DNA of 64,000 nt from Salsipaludibacter sp963812245. Its GTDB lineage: Bacteria > Actinomycetota > Nitriliruptoria > Nitriliruptorales > Nitriliruptoraceae. Made by a program: the position numbers and the translations under genes. Position 1 is the first letter of the stretch, and the number at the start of each line of letters is the position of its first letter. This document shows, piece by piece, positions 17,154 to 24,860 of the stretch. Under the pieces are notes generated by a model. That model ran no database searches, was not told the DNA's origin, and saw only the letters and a list, made by a program, of their open reading frames with translations. The stretch covers positions 1,426,001-1,490,000 of the forward strand of contig CAWEUK010000002.1 of assembly GCA_963812245.1 (NCBI GenBank), given 5' to 3'.

Positions 17154-17885
17154 TCACGGCAGGCGCTGCGGCAATCCGACACGGACGTCGACGCCGGGCG
17201 AGAACCGCACGTGCTCGGCATGACCGCTCACGTCGTAGCCGGCTGCAGCCGCGAACTGGTCGTCGATCGACACGATCCGGGCGTGGTGCAGCGGCCACGG
17301 CTCGTGGTCGATGCGGGCACGGACGATGCCCAGGGGGCCGTCGGCGAACAGCGACCAGCGATTGGCCAGGAAGTCGTCCAGTGGCGTCCGCTCGTGGACG
17401 GCCAGGCGCGCGCCGACCTCGATGTCGAGGTTCGAGGACGGGTGGCCCTCCCAGCGGCGCCGGGCGCGGTACCGGAAGCGGCGCCCGGATCGTTCGATCG
17501 ACATCTGGGCCCACATGTAGGGCAATTGGTACCCCAGGCGGGCCACGGCGACCGCCCCGGCGCGGGTGATGTCCAGCGAATGGAACCACACGCCGCGACG
17601 ACCGTCGGGGCCCACCACGTAGGTCCTGATGTTCGTCTCCGGGAAGCTGCCGAGCCACGGGATGCCGCGCGGCATGCCCGGGACACGGATGTCGCGCATG
17701 TCGAAGGGCACGAGGCCGACCCATGCCGACCCATCGAAGGTGTCGGGGGCCAGACCCTCAGGCAGCAAGGCTGCCACCACGGCCTCGTCGACCCGCCAGT
17801 GCACGTAGGTCAGCACCCGCCAGTCCATGCGCATGACTGGCCGGTCGATGGAGACGGGGGCGGTGGCGGTGATCGGTTCGAGCAT
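17154..17885 (-). CDS. DUF2071 / YqjF-family protein
   Basis: 243 residues, soluble. The beginning (RPVMRMDWRVLTYVHWRVDEAVVAALLPEGLAPDTFDG.AWVGLVPF) and FPETNIRTYV are signatures of the YqjF/DUF2071 family, proteins with an acetoacetate-decarboxylase-like beta fold and no established reaction. The ATG at 17885 was chosen because the family homology starts just after it; an in-frame ATG at 17918 is possible. It is divergent from the UBP zinc-finger gene and convergent with the patatin operon. Function unknown. Confidence 0.85.
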   Translation of the reverse strand: MLEPITATAPVSIDRPVMRMDWRVLTYVHWRVDEAVVAALLPEGLAPDTFDGSAWVGLVPFDMRDIRVPGMPRGIPWLGSFPETNIRTYVVGPDGRRGVWFHSLDITRAGAVAVARLGYQLPYMWAQMSIERSGRRFRYRARRRWEGHPSSNLDIEVGARLAVHERTPLDDFLANRWSLFADGPLGIVRARIDHEPWPLHHARIVSIDDQFAAAAGYDVSGHAEHVRFSPGVDVRVGLPQRLP

Positions 17886-18031
17886 TGGGTTCCGATTTCG
17901 TCGGAGCTCAGCGACCATGCGCCTCGGGAACGTGGCCTCGGTCGCGCATCTTCCCGTGCCGGGCAACAGAGAGGCTCGAAGCCATAGGCTCTGGCCACCC
18001 CTTCCCATCGACACGACGCTCGGAGTCCTCC

Positions 18032-18319
18032 ATGGCCTGTCCCCACCTGTCGACGCTCGAAGCGGTGGAACCCACCACGACGGACGGGTGCGAGGACTGC
18101 CTCGCCATGGGAGGTCGCTGGGTCCACCTCCGCCTGTGCATGGACTGCGGCCATGTCGGGTGCTGTGACTCCTCACCCAACCGCCACGCCACCGCCCACC
18201 ATCGTTCGTCTGGCCACCCGGTCATCCAGTCGTTCGAGCCGGGTGAGGCGTGGGCGTGGTGCTCCGAGGACGAGGAAATGATCGAAGCCGTGCCAGTTGC
18301 CATGCAGCGGTCGTACTGA
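18032..18319 (+). CDS. UBP-type zinc-finger protein
   Basis: 95 residues. The pattern CPHL...CEDCLAMG..WVHLRLCMDCGHVGCCDSS...HATAHHRSSGHPVIQSFEPGEAWAWC is the stand-alone UBP (ZnF-UBP) module common in actinobacteria, with Cys/His ligands for zinc and the conserved GHVGCCDSSPNRHA loop. In eukaryotes this fold binds the ubiquitin C-terminus; the bacterial role is unknown. The start is ATG at 18032, since the upstream in-frame extension has no homology. It is a monocistronic gene, convergent with the next hypothetical gene 32 bases away. Confidence 0.85.
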   Translation: MACPHLSTLEAVEPTTTDGCEDCLAMGGRWVHLRLCMDCGHVGCCDSSPNRHATAHHRSSGHPVIQSFEPGEAWAWCSEDEEMIEAVPVAMQRSY

Positions 18320-18351
18320 CGACAGTGCCATCCGGTCGCCCGCGTGCGCCG

Positions 18352-19083
18352 TCATTCTTCCTCGTCGTCCGAGCGGGTGACCAGTCCCGCCTCGACACGC
18401 AGGTCGTGGCTGTAGCCGAATCGGGCCGGCTGGTAGCCGTCCCAGTCGAAGCGACGCCCGGCATGGCCGCCGCGATCACCCTTGCCACGCTTCTTGAGAC
18501 CGATGCTGATGTTGCCGTTGCCATGGTCGACCCAGGTGTCGTGCCCGGCCACCTTCCAGATGCCGACCACTCGCGCAGGGTCCACCTCGGAGTCGGTGAC
18601 GGCGACCAGGCGTCGCACGGGCAGACCCTGGTCCAGGACTCGGGCCAATGGCCACGACGTGCGCACGACCTCTGCCGCCTCCTTGGGATGGCGACGACCC
18701 GACACCAGCCGGCCGTCGACGAGCAGGTCGTCCAGGCCGATCCGCACGATGAGCGCATGGTGCAGGTCCCGGTAGTGCAGGACCTTGCGGCGTGTCGGCA
18801 GTCCTGGGTCAAGGGTGCCTGCGGTCGCGACGTCGTCATCGACGTGCACGGACTTGCCGTCGTTGCCCGCAACCTCGATCGCCTCGGCGACCAGGGCAGC
18901 GGCCCGGCGGGCGTCCTCGATGGTCGAGAAGCCCTGCCTGCTGATCCGCACGGCACCGTGCTTGTCGCGCCGGCGATCCAACTTCTTGCCATGGCGGCCG
19001 TAGGCGGCTGCTCGCCCGCCTGCCCCCACCGCTCGGATCCGACCCTTGCGGTCCACGATCATCCACACTCGTGCGTCGTCCAT
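18352..19083 (-). CDS. Hypothetical basic protein
   Basis: 243 residues, strongly charged, no signal peptide or membrane helix. An N-terminal part (VWMIVDRKGRIRAVGAGGRAAAYGRHGKKLDRRR) resembles a short beta hairpin with a basic tail. The middle has mixed alpha/beta character and the end is Gly/Arg-rich then acidic (SDDEEE). The many Arg/Lys clusters could contact nucleic acid, but no known motif is visible. The ATG at 19083 is chosen over 19089 because GGAG lies 6 bases before it. It stands alone between the UBP gene and the FAH-family gene. I do not recognise the family. Confidence 0.65.
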   Translation of the reverse strand: MDDARVWMIVDRKGRIRAVGAGGRAAAYGRHGKKLDRRRDKHGAVRISRQGFSTIEDARRAAALVAEAIEVAGNDGKSVHVDDDVATAGTLDPGLPTRRKVLHYRDLHHALIVRIGLDDLLVDGRLVSGRRHPKEAAEVVRTSWPLARVLDQGLPVRRLVAVTDSEVDPARVVGIWKVAGHDTWVDHGNGNISIGLKKRGKGDRGGHAGRRFDWDGYQPARFGYSHDLRVEAGLVTRSDDEEE

Positions 19084-19178
19084 GGTCATCTCCGTTGATG
19101 GGTGCCACGAGTACGCGTCGCGGCTGCGTGCTGGTCAACGCAATCGTTCCCCGCGTCGACGATTCCAAACTGATTCGG

Positions 19179-20069
19179 TCATTTGCGTGGATCGATGCGG
19201 GGAGCAGGGACGGTCGCGTAGTCGGTGGGTCGTGGGGCCCGTTGGCCACGAAACTCCCAGTCACCGCCACGAGCGGTGGACAGGACCTGCTCGGTTTCGG
19301 TGGGCTGGGCACCGACCTGGTCCGACACCGGCTGAGGCCCGTCCACGATCGTGTTGGACAGGGTGCCAAGGCCATCCACTGACACCTCCACCACATCGCC
19401 CGGATACACGGTGCGAGAGTTGGCCGGCGTGCCCGAGAGGATCACGTCACCCGGGTACAGCGTGATCGACCGGGCGAGGTCGGCAACCAGGTAGGCCATG
19501 TCCCAGGTCATCTCGTCAGTGGAAGCTTCCTGGACGACCTCCCCGTTCACGATCGTGCGCAGCACCTGGCCGTCGCGAGGATCCCAGTCGGTGACCAGGC
19601 CCGGACCGAGCGGGCAGAGGGTGTCGGAACCCTTGACGCGCAGCATCGAACCGGCATCCGTGTCGCGAAAGTCATGCAGCCCGTAGTCGTTGCTGATCGT
19701 GTAGCCGGCGATGTGGTCCCAGGCGTCCTCCCGGGTCACGCCTCGCGCGGTGCGACCGATCACGATCGCGATCTCGCCCTCGTAGTTGAGCCACTTGCAG
19801 TTGCTGGGGCGGACGACGTCGCCGCGATGGCCGTTGAGCGCCGACAGCGGCTTCTGGAAGTACGTCGGCGCCGGTGGCAGCGTCACGCCGAACTCGTCCA
19901 CGCGTGAGGTGTAGTTGAGGTGAACGGCCAGGACCTTCGACGGTTGGACCGGTGCCAGGTGCAGGGCGTCGTCCACCGACACCGAGCGCCCGTCCCCGGC
20001 GACCAGTTCGTCACCGTGTCGGGTCACCGGGACGACGGCCCCGTCCAGGAAGATGCGGCGCGACTCCAT
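19179..20069 (-). CDS. Fumarylacetoacetate hydrolase family protein (HpaG-like)
   Basis: 296 residues. FAH-fold landmarks are LNYTSRVDEFG, the metal-binding pair in NYEGEIAIVIG, GYTISNDYGLHDFR, and VKGSDTLCPLGP. The family hydrolyses or isomerises 2-oxo/2-hydroxy dienoic acids; HpaG removes the carboxyl group of 5-oxo-pent-3-ene-tricarboxylate in homoprotocatechuate breakdown. The C-terminus carries about 45 extra residues beyond the usual fold. The ATG at 20069 has AGGG 7 bases upstream. A half copy of the shared palindrome (TCGTTGCGATC, 20082-20092) lies just upstream. Given HpaE- and HpaD-like genes nearby, a meta-cleavage role is likely; the exact substrate is inferred. Confidence 0.85.
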   Translation of the reverse strand: MESRRIFLDGAVVPVTRHGDELVAGDGRSVSVDDALHLAPVQPSKVLAVHLNYTSRVDEFGVTLPPAPTYFQKPLSALNGHRGDVVRPSNCKWLNYEGEIAIVIGRTARGVTREDAWDHIAGYTISNDYGLHDFRDTDAGSMLRVKGSDTLCPLGPGLVTDWDPRDGQVLRTIVNGEVVQEASTDEMTWDMAYLVADLARSITLYPGDVILSGTPANSRTVYPGDVVEVSVDGLGTLSNTIVDGPQPVSDQVGAQPTETEQVLSTARGGDWEFRGQRAPRPTDYATVPAPRIDPRK

Positions 20070-20244
20070 GACGCTGCCCTGTCGTTGCGATCGGCGGGCC
20101 GGGTACCCGTCCCGAAAGATGAACCTACTGGATCTGGCTCAACGGGACGCCAGCGCGCTCGGCGATCCCGCGGGTCGACAGGTCGGCGAAGCCGACGTCC
20201 AGCAGCGACGCCCTGGCGGCGCACTGGCGCCGTGGTCCCACAGC

Positions 20245-21267
20245 TCAGGTTGGGCCGAGGGCAGCGGCGAGGCCACGAAGCATCGGCCAGGCGTCTTCCG
20301 ACGTGTTGCTCATCACCGTGTGCGTCTGCCTGGTGGTCGGGTCGTGCCACGATCCGAACGACACGCCCGCGTCATGACCCTGGAGGCCAACCATCGGCCC
20401 GCTCTCGGCGAGCCAGAAGCCCAGGCCGTAGCGGGAACCGCCGTCGTTGCTGCGGGAGCGGACCATCTCGCCCGCGCTGTGCGACACGATCTTGCCGTCG
20501 AACAGTGCCAACCAGAACCTGCGCATGTCGGCCGCGGTCGAGAACAGGCCACCGTCGCCACTGCCCAGGACTGGCAGGTGCAGTGCGTTCGTGCGCAGTC
20601 CATCCCGGTGGAGGTAGCCCGTGGCGACGCCCGTCGGGAGCGAATCAGATCGCAGGAAGCCGGTGTCGTGCAGGCCTGCAGGGCGGCAGACGAGCCGGTC
20701 GACGAGCTGCTCGAACGGCGTTCCGGCCGCTCGCTCGATCACCAGTGCGAGCACGACGTAGCCACCGTTGTTGTAGGTGAAGACCGATCCGGGGGCCGTC
20801 ACCTGCGGGTGCCCGTCGAGCACCGCGAGGTACGCCTCGGTCGAGTCGAGTTGGTGCACGGGGACAGGCATCAGGTGGTCGGTGATGTCACCGATCGTCG
20901 ACTCGTCGAGGTAGTCACCGATGCCCGAGCGGTGGGCGAGCAGGTGTTCGACCGTCACGTGATCGTCGACGAGGGGCAGATCGGACCCGAGCACCGAACG
21001 TGCGGTCGTGTCCAGCGTCACGGCCCCGGCTTCGACCAGCGCCATCGTCGCCAGGGCGGTGAACCCCTTGGTTGCACTGGCCACGCTCATCCGCGTGTCG
21101 GTGCCCAACGGCACGTCCCATCGACGATCGGCACGTCCCTGCGCCATCACGACCGTGGCTCCGTCGGCCAGGTCGACACGCACCACACCGCAGAAGCCGT
21201 CATCGTCGACGACAGCGCGGATCACGTCTCGGATGTCGTCGCTGGTGATCTCGGCTGCGGCCATCAT
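20245..21267 (-). CDS. Class C beta-lactamase-related serine hydrolase
   Basis: 340 residues. The SxxK motif is SATK (in MSVASATKGFTALATMALVE), the Tyr-x-Asn motif is YNN in GSVFTYNNGGYVVLALVIE, and a late QGHDAG substitutes for the KTG-type motif, as in esterase/beta-lactamase family VIII and D-aminopeptidase-like members. There is no convincing signal peptide, so it is probably a cytoplasmic esterase or peptidase, not an antibiotic-resistance enzyme. AGGA lies 6 bases before the ATG at 21267 (21270 is also possible). It lies between two catabolic genes on the same strand as the FAH-family gene, 175 bases apart. Its role in the pathway is unknown. Confidence 0.85.
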   Translation of the reverse strand: MMAAAEITSDDIRDVIRAVVDDDGFCGVVRVDLADGATVVMAQGRADRRWDVPLGTDTRMSVASATKGFTALATMALVEAGAVTLDTTARSVLGSDLPLVDDHVTVEHLLAHRSGIGDYLDESTIGDITDHLMPVPVHQLDSTEAYLAVLDGHPQVTAPGSVFTYNNGGYVVLALVIERAAGTPFEQLVDRLVCRPAGLHDTGFLRSDSLPTGVATGYLHRDGLRTNALHLPVLGSGDGGLFSTAADMRRFWLALFDGKIVSHSAGEMVRSRSNDGGSRYGLGFWLAESGPMVGLQGHDAGVSFGSWHDPTTRQTHTVMSNTSEDAWPMLRGLAAALGPT

Positions 21268-21530
21268 GTTTCCTGCCGACAGAGCGAAGCCGCAGCTGCG
21301 CATGCGGCTCAATGAGCGTAGGGGTTCGATCAGGACGGAACTGTTGCTTCACCGTCGGCGACGGGATGTCGCCTGACCCATGTCCGGCGCAGTCGGTGGT
21401 CACCGGGCGTCCTCGAACCGCATGACGTCGACACCGCGCAGCTCGAGGTGCGTGCCGGTCGGCTCGATTCCTTGAACAGCCCGCCGGCGCAGGCTCCAAC
21501 GCTGGCTGACAGCCCGCCACGGCCGTGTTA

Positions 21531-21548
21531 TCGTTGGGATCCAAACGA
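21531..21548 (+). promoter_or_regulatory. Palindrome B upstream of the decarboxylase-fold/HpaD/aminotransferase operon
   Basis: TCGTTGGGATCCAAACGA is the best copy of the shared inverted repeat: 8 of 9 base pairs match. It ends 57 bases before the GTG of the acetoacetate-decarboxylase-like gene. A TATCGT element overlaps its left end (21529-21534), but no classical -10 follows at the distance seen in the other two copies. The rest of the 338-base gap (21268-21605) shows a weak hairpin near 21358-21373 and nothing else I can support. Confidence 0.65.
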
Positions 21549-21605
21549 CCGCCGGGGATCGGTGCCGCCGCGCATCACCTCAGCACCCCCAAGGAGTCAT
21601 CGCAC

Positions 21606-22400
21606 GTGCCAGCCCAGCATGGATTCATCTTTCCGCGCACCGCCACCGGCGCGTCGTCGATCCTGCCGCCGCCGCCGTGGCACTACTCGGGTGACCTGTT
21701 GACGATCGAGTACCGCACGGATCCCGAGCGGGTCGTCGAGTTGCTGCCAGAGCAGATGGAGCCAGCCGACGATCCCGGCGCAGTCGCGCTGGTGTGGGCC
21801 GACTGGCAGTCGTGCGGGGACGACTTCGCCGAACTCGACGACCCCATCAGTGCCCAGTACCGCGAGGTCTTCTTCGTGATCCGGGGTCGCTACCAGGGCG
21901 AGCACCGCTCGCGGTGTGCCTACATCTGGGTCGACAAGGACTTCGCCATGGTGCGGGGCCACTTCCAGGGCTATCCGAAGAAGCTCGGCAGCATCTGGAT
22001 GACCCGTCCCATCGCTCGCGGCAAGGCAGGTCCCCGGCTCGAACCGGGGGGCCGATTCGGGGCGACCCTTGCCGCCGGTGATCGCCGCCTGGCAGAGGCG
22101 ACGTTCACCATCACCGGGACGTCCGAGACCGGCGGGTTCGTCAACAGCCACGCGATGGTGCACACGCGGTTCATGCCGTCGATCGAGGCTGACGGGACCG
22201 CCGCACTGCACGAACTGGTGACGATGAAGGCGATCGATGTCGACGCCGGACCGATCTTCGCCGGTGACGTCGACCTGCGTCTGTACGACGTCCCCGGTGA
22301 GGAGTTCGGTCTGCTCCAACCGCAGGAGATGATCGGTGCGTACTACCAGCAGTTGGGGGTCACGTTCCCGGGCGGCACCACGCTGGAACGCCTCACCTGA
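21606..22400 (+). CDS. Acetoacetate decarboxylase-superfamily protein
   Basis: 264 residues. The core GHFQGYPKKLGSIWMTRP contains the double Lys typical of acetoacetate decarboxylase, where one Lys forms the Schiff base. The preceding EVFFVIRGRYQGEHRSRCAYIWVDKDFAMVRG also matches the fold. Members decarboxylate or dehydrate 2- or 3-oxo acids. The GTG at 21606 has AAGGAG nine bases upstream. It leads an operon with an extradiol dioxygenase (86 bases downstream) and an aminotransferase, under palindrome B. In this setting it might process the ring-cleavage product or a side-chain keto acid, but which is not readable from sequence. Confidence 0.85.
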   Translation: MPAQHGFIFPRTATGASSILPPPPWHYSGDLLTIEYRTDPERVVELLPEQMEPADDPGAVALVWADWQSCGDDFAELDDPISAQYREVFFVIRGRYQGEHRSRCAYIWVDKDFAMVRGHFQGYPKKLGSIWMTRPIARGKAGPRLEPGGRFGATLAAGDRRLAEATFTITGTSETGGFVNSHAMVHTRFMPSIEADGTAALHELVTMKAIDVDAGPIFAGDVDLRLYDVPGEEFGLLQPQEMIGAYYQQLGVTFPGGTTLERLT

Positions 22401-22486
22401 CCACCCACCCAACCCGCAATCCCGACGACCAACCCGAACCCGTCGCCGGCGTCCTCGCATCCGGCACCGACTCGAAAGGCCCGACC

Positions 22487-23416
22487 ATGGGTGAAGTCCT
22501 GGCAGTCTCGCTGACGTCGCACGCGCCCACGATCATGATGTCGAAGGAGCAACGGTTCGAACTCAACGAGGGCAAGGAGATCTCCCTGGTCCCGGGCCTG
22601 CACCGCATGCGTGACGAGAAGTTGGCCGCCCTCGACGTCGACACCATCGTGATCCTCGACACCCACTGGCACACCACCGTCGAGCACATCATCACGGCCC
22701 AGGACAGCTTCGAGGGTGTGTTCACCTCGGCCGAACTGCCCCGGGGCATGGCCCAGATCCCGTTCGAGTATCCCGGTGACCCGGAACTGGCCGACGCCAT
22801 CGCGGCACAGGGCGAGTTCGTCGACACGCCGCTGCATGCCAGCCACGACCCGTACCTGCCGATCTTCTACGCCACGATCAACCTCGTGAAGTACCTGCGC
22901 ACCGACCAGAAGGTGATCTCGGTCTCGATGGCCCAGACCGGTGAGACCGACGACTTCCTGCGGGTGGGACGCGCCATCGGGCGTGCGGTCGCTGGCATGG
23001 ACCGCAAGGTGGTGCTGTTGGCATCCGGTGGCATGAGCCACCGCTTCTGGTCACTCAAGGAGTTGCCCAGGCACGAGGCCTCGGACCCCAGCCACATCAT
23101 CACGCCCGAGGCCCGTGCCGCCGACGAGGAACGCATCCAGTGGATGAAGGACGGCAACCACGCCGCCATCATCGACACGATGGATGACTACCGGCGCCAC
23201 GCACCCGAGGCCCGCTTCGGGCACGTGCTCATGATGGAGGCTGCCGTGGGTGGGCGTGACTGCATCGCCACCGGCGAGCAGTTGTCCGACTACGAGAATG
23301 CGACGGGTACCGGGCAGGTCCACGTGTGGTTCGACCGTCCGGCCCAGGGTTGGACGGGCAACGGCGCCGACATCGCCGGCATCACCGACGACGAACTGGC
23401 CGGGGCCGTGGCGTGA
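22487..23416 (+). CDS. hpaD: Class III extradiol ring-cleavage dioxygenase (HpaD-like)
   Basis: 309 residues of the LigB superfamily. It aligns by eye with enterobacterial 3,4-dihydroxyphenylacetate 2,3-dioxygenase along its length: VDTIVILDTHWHTTVEHI, FEGVFTSAELPRGM, VVLLASGGMSHRFW and the ending TGTGQVHVWF. The His pair in SLTSHAP and THWH plus a Glu would bind the non-haem iron. The reaction opens a catechol ring next to the hydroxyls. The ATG at 22487 has AAAGG upstream. Its stop overlaps the next gene (GTGA). The gene name reflects family resemblance; the true ring substrate may differ. Confidence 0.85.
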   Translation: MGEVLAVSLTSHAPTIMMSKEQRFELNEGKEISLVPGLHRMRDEKLAALDVDTIVILDTHWHTTVEHIITAQDSFEGVFTSAELPRGMAQIPFEYPGDPELADAIAAQGEFVDTPLHASHDPYLPIFYATINLVKYLRTDQKVISVSMAQTGETDDFLRVGRAIGRAVAGMDRKVVLLASGGMSHRFWSLKELPRHEASDPSHIITPEARAADEERIQWMKDGNHAAIIDTMDDYRRHAPEARFGHVLMMEAAVGGRDCIATGEQLSDYENATGTGQVHVWFDRPAQGWTGNGADIAGITDDELAGAVA

Positions 23417-24669
23417 GCGACCACCTCAGTGGCGTGTGGTTCAAGTTGACCGACCTTCAGGTCAGCCACGGGTCCGGGGCCGTCGTCACGACCACCGACG
23501 GGACCGACTACCTCGACTTCACGTCCGGCATCGGGGTGGTCAGCACCGGCCACGCCCATCCGAGGGTCGTCGCGGCCATCCGAGAACAGGCCGGGCGATT
23601 CCTCCATGCCCAGGTCAACTGCTACACCCACGACCAGTTGGCACCGCTTGCGACGCGACTCGCGGGCATCACACCGCCCAGCATCGACACGTTCTTCTTC
23701 TCCAATTCCGGGGCCGAGGCCACCGAAGCCGCCATCAAGCTGGCCAAGTTCGCCACCGGCAGGACCGACACGATCGTCTTTCGGGGGTCGTTTCACGGTC
23801 GTACCCACCAGGCGATGGCCATGACCACCTCCAAGTCGGTCTACCGCGCCAACCAGGGGCCACTGCCCTCCGGCGTGCACGTGGCCCCGTTCCCCTACAC
23901 CTTCGTGACGGGGGAGGACGTGGACACCGCCGTGCAGCGGTGCCTGCGCGAGTTCGACCTGCTGCTGGCGACCCAGACCGCGCCCAGCGAGGTGGCGGCC
24001 GTCATCATCGAACCGGTGTTGGGGGAAGGCGGCTACGTCGAGGCCCCGGGCGCCTTCCTGCACGCACTGCGGGATCGCTGCGCCGACCACGGGATGATGT
24101 TCATCGCCGACGAGGTCCAGTCCGGATTCGGGCGAACGGCCGAGATGTTCGCGGTCGACCACCACGACCTGGATCCCGACATCATGGTGATGGCCAAGGG
24201 GATCGCCTCCGGGTTCCCGATGTCGGCCATCGGTGCGAGCGGCGACATCATGGCCGCTTGGCCGACGGGCAGTCACGGTGGCACGTTCGGCGGCAACCCG
24301 ATGGCCTGCGCCGCCGCGTTGGCGACCATCGACGTCATGACTTCGGACGGGTTCATGGAACACGCACGAGCCCGCGCCGACCAGGTGTGGGCAGGGCTGG
24401 AGGAATTGCGGGGAACGTACGACGCCATCGCCGAACACCACGGCCTCGGCCTGATGGTGGGCACCGAGATCGTCGACGACCAGGGCAGGCCCGACCCCGC
24501 ACGCACCAAGGCAGTGCTGGCCCACATGGTGGCCGAATCACGCGTCATCGTGATGTCGTGCGGACCGTTCGGCTCGACCATTCGCTGGATTCCTCCGCTG
24601 GTCATCACCCCGGCACAGGTCGACCAGGGACTGGAGGCCTTCGACATGGCGATGGTCGCCACCGCCTGA
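23413..24669 (+). CDS. Class III aminotransferase (4-aminobutyrate aminotransferase-like)
   Basis: 418 residues, PLP-dependent. Landmarks are SGIGVVSTGHAHPRVV, FFFSNSGAEATEAAIKLAK (phosphate and pyridine contacts), FRGSFHGRT, IADEVQSGFGRT with the ring-nitrogen Asp, and VMAKGIASGFP with the Schiff-base Lys. The closest familiar enzymes are GabT-type omega-aminotransferases, which turn a terminal amine into an aldehyde. Coupling to an HpaD-like gene suggests an aromatic amine or amino acid may be the real substrate. The last 80 codons occur a second time as an orphan fragment at 41405-41683. A terminator-like hairpin overlaps its stop. Confidence 0.88.
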   Translation: MSDHLSGVWFKLTDLQVSHGSGAVVTTTDGTDYLDFTSGIGVVSTGHAHPRVVAAIREQAGRFLHAQVNCYTHDQLAPLATRLAGITPPSIDTFFFSNSGAEATEAAIKLAKFATGRTDTIVFRGSFHGRTHQAMAMTTSKSVYRANQGPLPSGVHVAPFPYTFVTGEDVDTAVQRCLREFDLLLATQTAPSEVAAVIIEPVLGEGGYVEAPGAFLHALRDRCADHGMMFIADEVQSGFGRTAEMFAVDHHDLDPDIMVMAKGIASGFPMSAIGASGDIMAAWPTGSHGGTFGGNPMACAAALATIDVMTSDGFMEHARARADQVWAGLEELRGTYDAIAEHHGLGLMVGTEIVDDQGRPDPARTKAVLAHMVAESRVIVMSCGPFGSTIRWIPPLVITPAQVDQGLEAFDMAMVATA

Positions 24670-24700
24670 CACCCACCGTGACCGCGGTGGTTCGGGTGTC
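24668..24700 (+). terminator. Hairpin after the aminotransferase gene
   Basis: GACACCC-ACCG pairs with CGGT-G-GGGTGTC across a short loop, with a small internal bulge. The stem starts at the last stop-codon bases of the aminotransferase and ends 86 bases before the next promoter, so it probably insulates the aromatic-catabolism operon from the sugar-transport operon. Confidence 0.55.
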
Positions 24701-24762
24701 TCGGCCCCGTCCTTCCTGGGTCCGTGAACGACGTCGAAGCCACACTGAGCGTTCGACCCAAA

Positions 24763-24771
24763 CGATTGCAA
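24763..24771. promoter_or_regulatory. Half-operator upstream of the ABC transporter promoter
   Basis: CGATTGCAA at 24763-24771 equals one half of the extended LacI-type operator TTGCAATCGATTGCAA. It lies just upstream of the -35. It also falls inside a degenerate relative of the shared palindrome (GCGTTCGACCCAAACGA, 24749-24765), so two regulators could meet here. It is only a half-site. Confidence 0.35.
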
Positions 24772-24785
24772 CCAGAAATCGCCCC

Positions 24786-24835
24786 TTGACGGCCCCTCGG
24801 ACCAGCGCTATGGTGCGGAGACAGCAATCGATTGC
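24786..24835 (+). promoter_or_regulatory. Promoter and LacI-type operator of the sugar ABC transporter operon
   Basis: A near-consensus promoter: -35 TTGACG (24786-24791), 17-base spacer, -10 TATGGT (24809-24814). Nine bases later lies the perfect 12-bp palindrome GCAATCGATTGC (24824-24835) with the central CG step typical of LacI-family operators, placed over the predicted transcription start. Binding there would block initiation. The same geometry occurs upstream of the M24 gene at 38240-38290. A LacI-family gene is encoded at 32328-33365. Confidence 0.8.
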
Positions 24836-24860
24836 AGTCGAGTTGCAAAGGAGGCGGGCG

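Noticed and set aside
18151..18176. TGTGACTCCTCACC resembling a CRP site
   Set aside because: The spacer is 4 bases rather than 6, it lies inside the zinc-finger coding sequence, and the arms are too short.
20245..21267. Possible antibiotic-resistance beta-lactamase
   Set aside because: The SxxK/YxN fold is present, but there is no signal peptide and the third motif is HDAG rather than KTG; an esterase or peptidase-like role is more likely.
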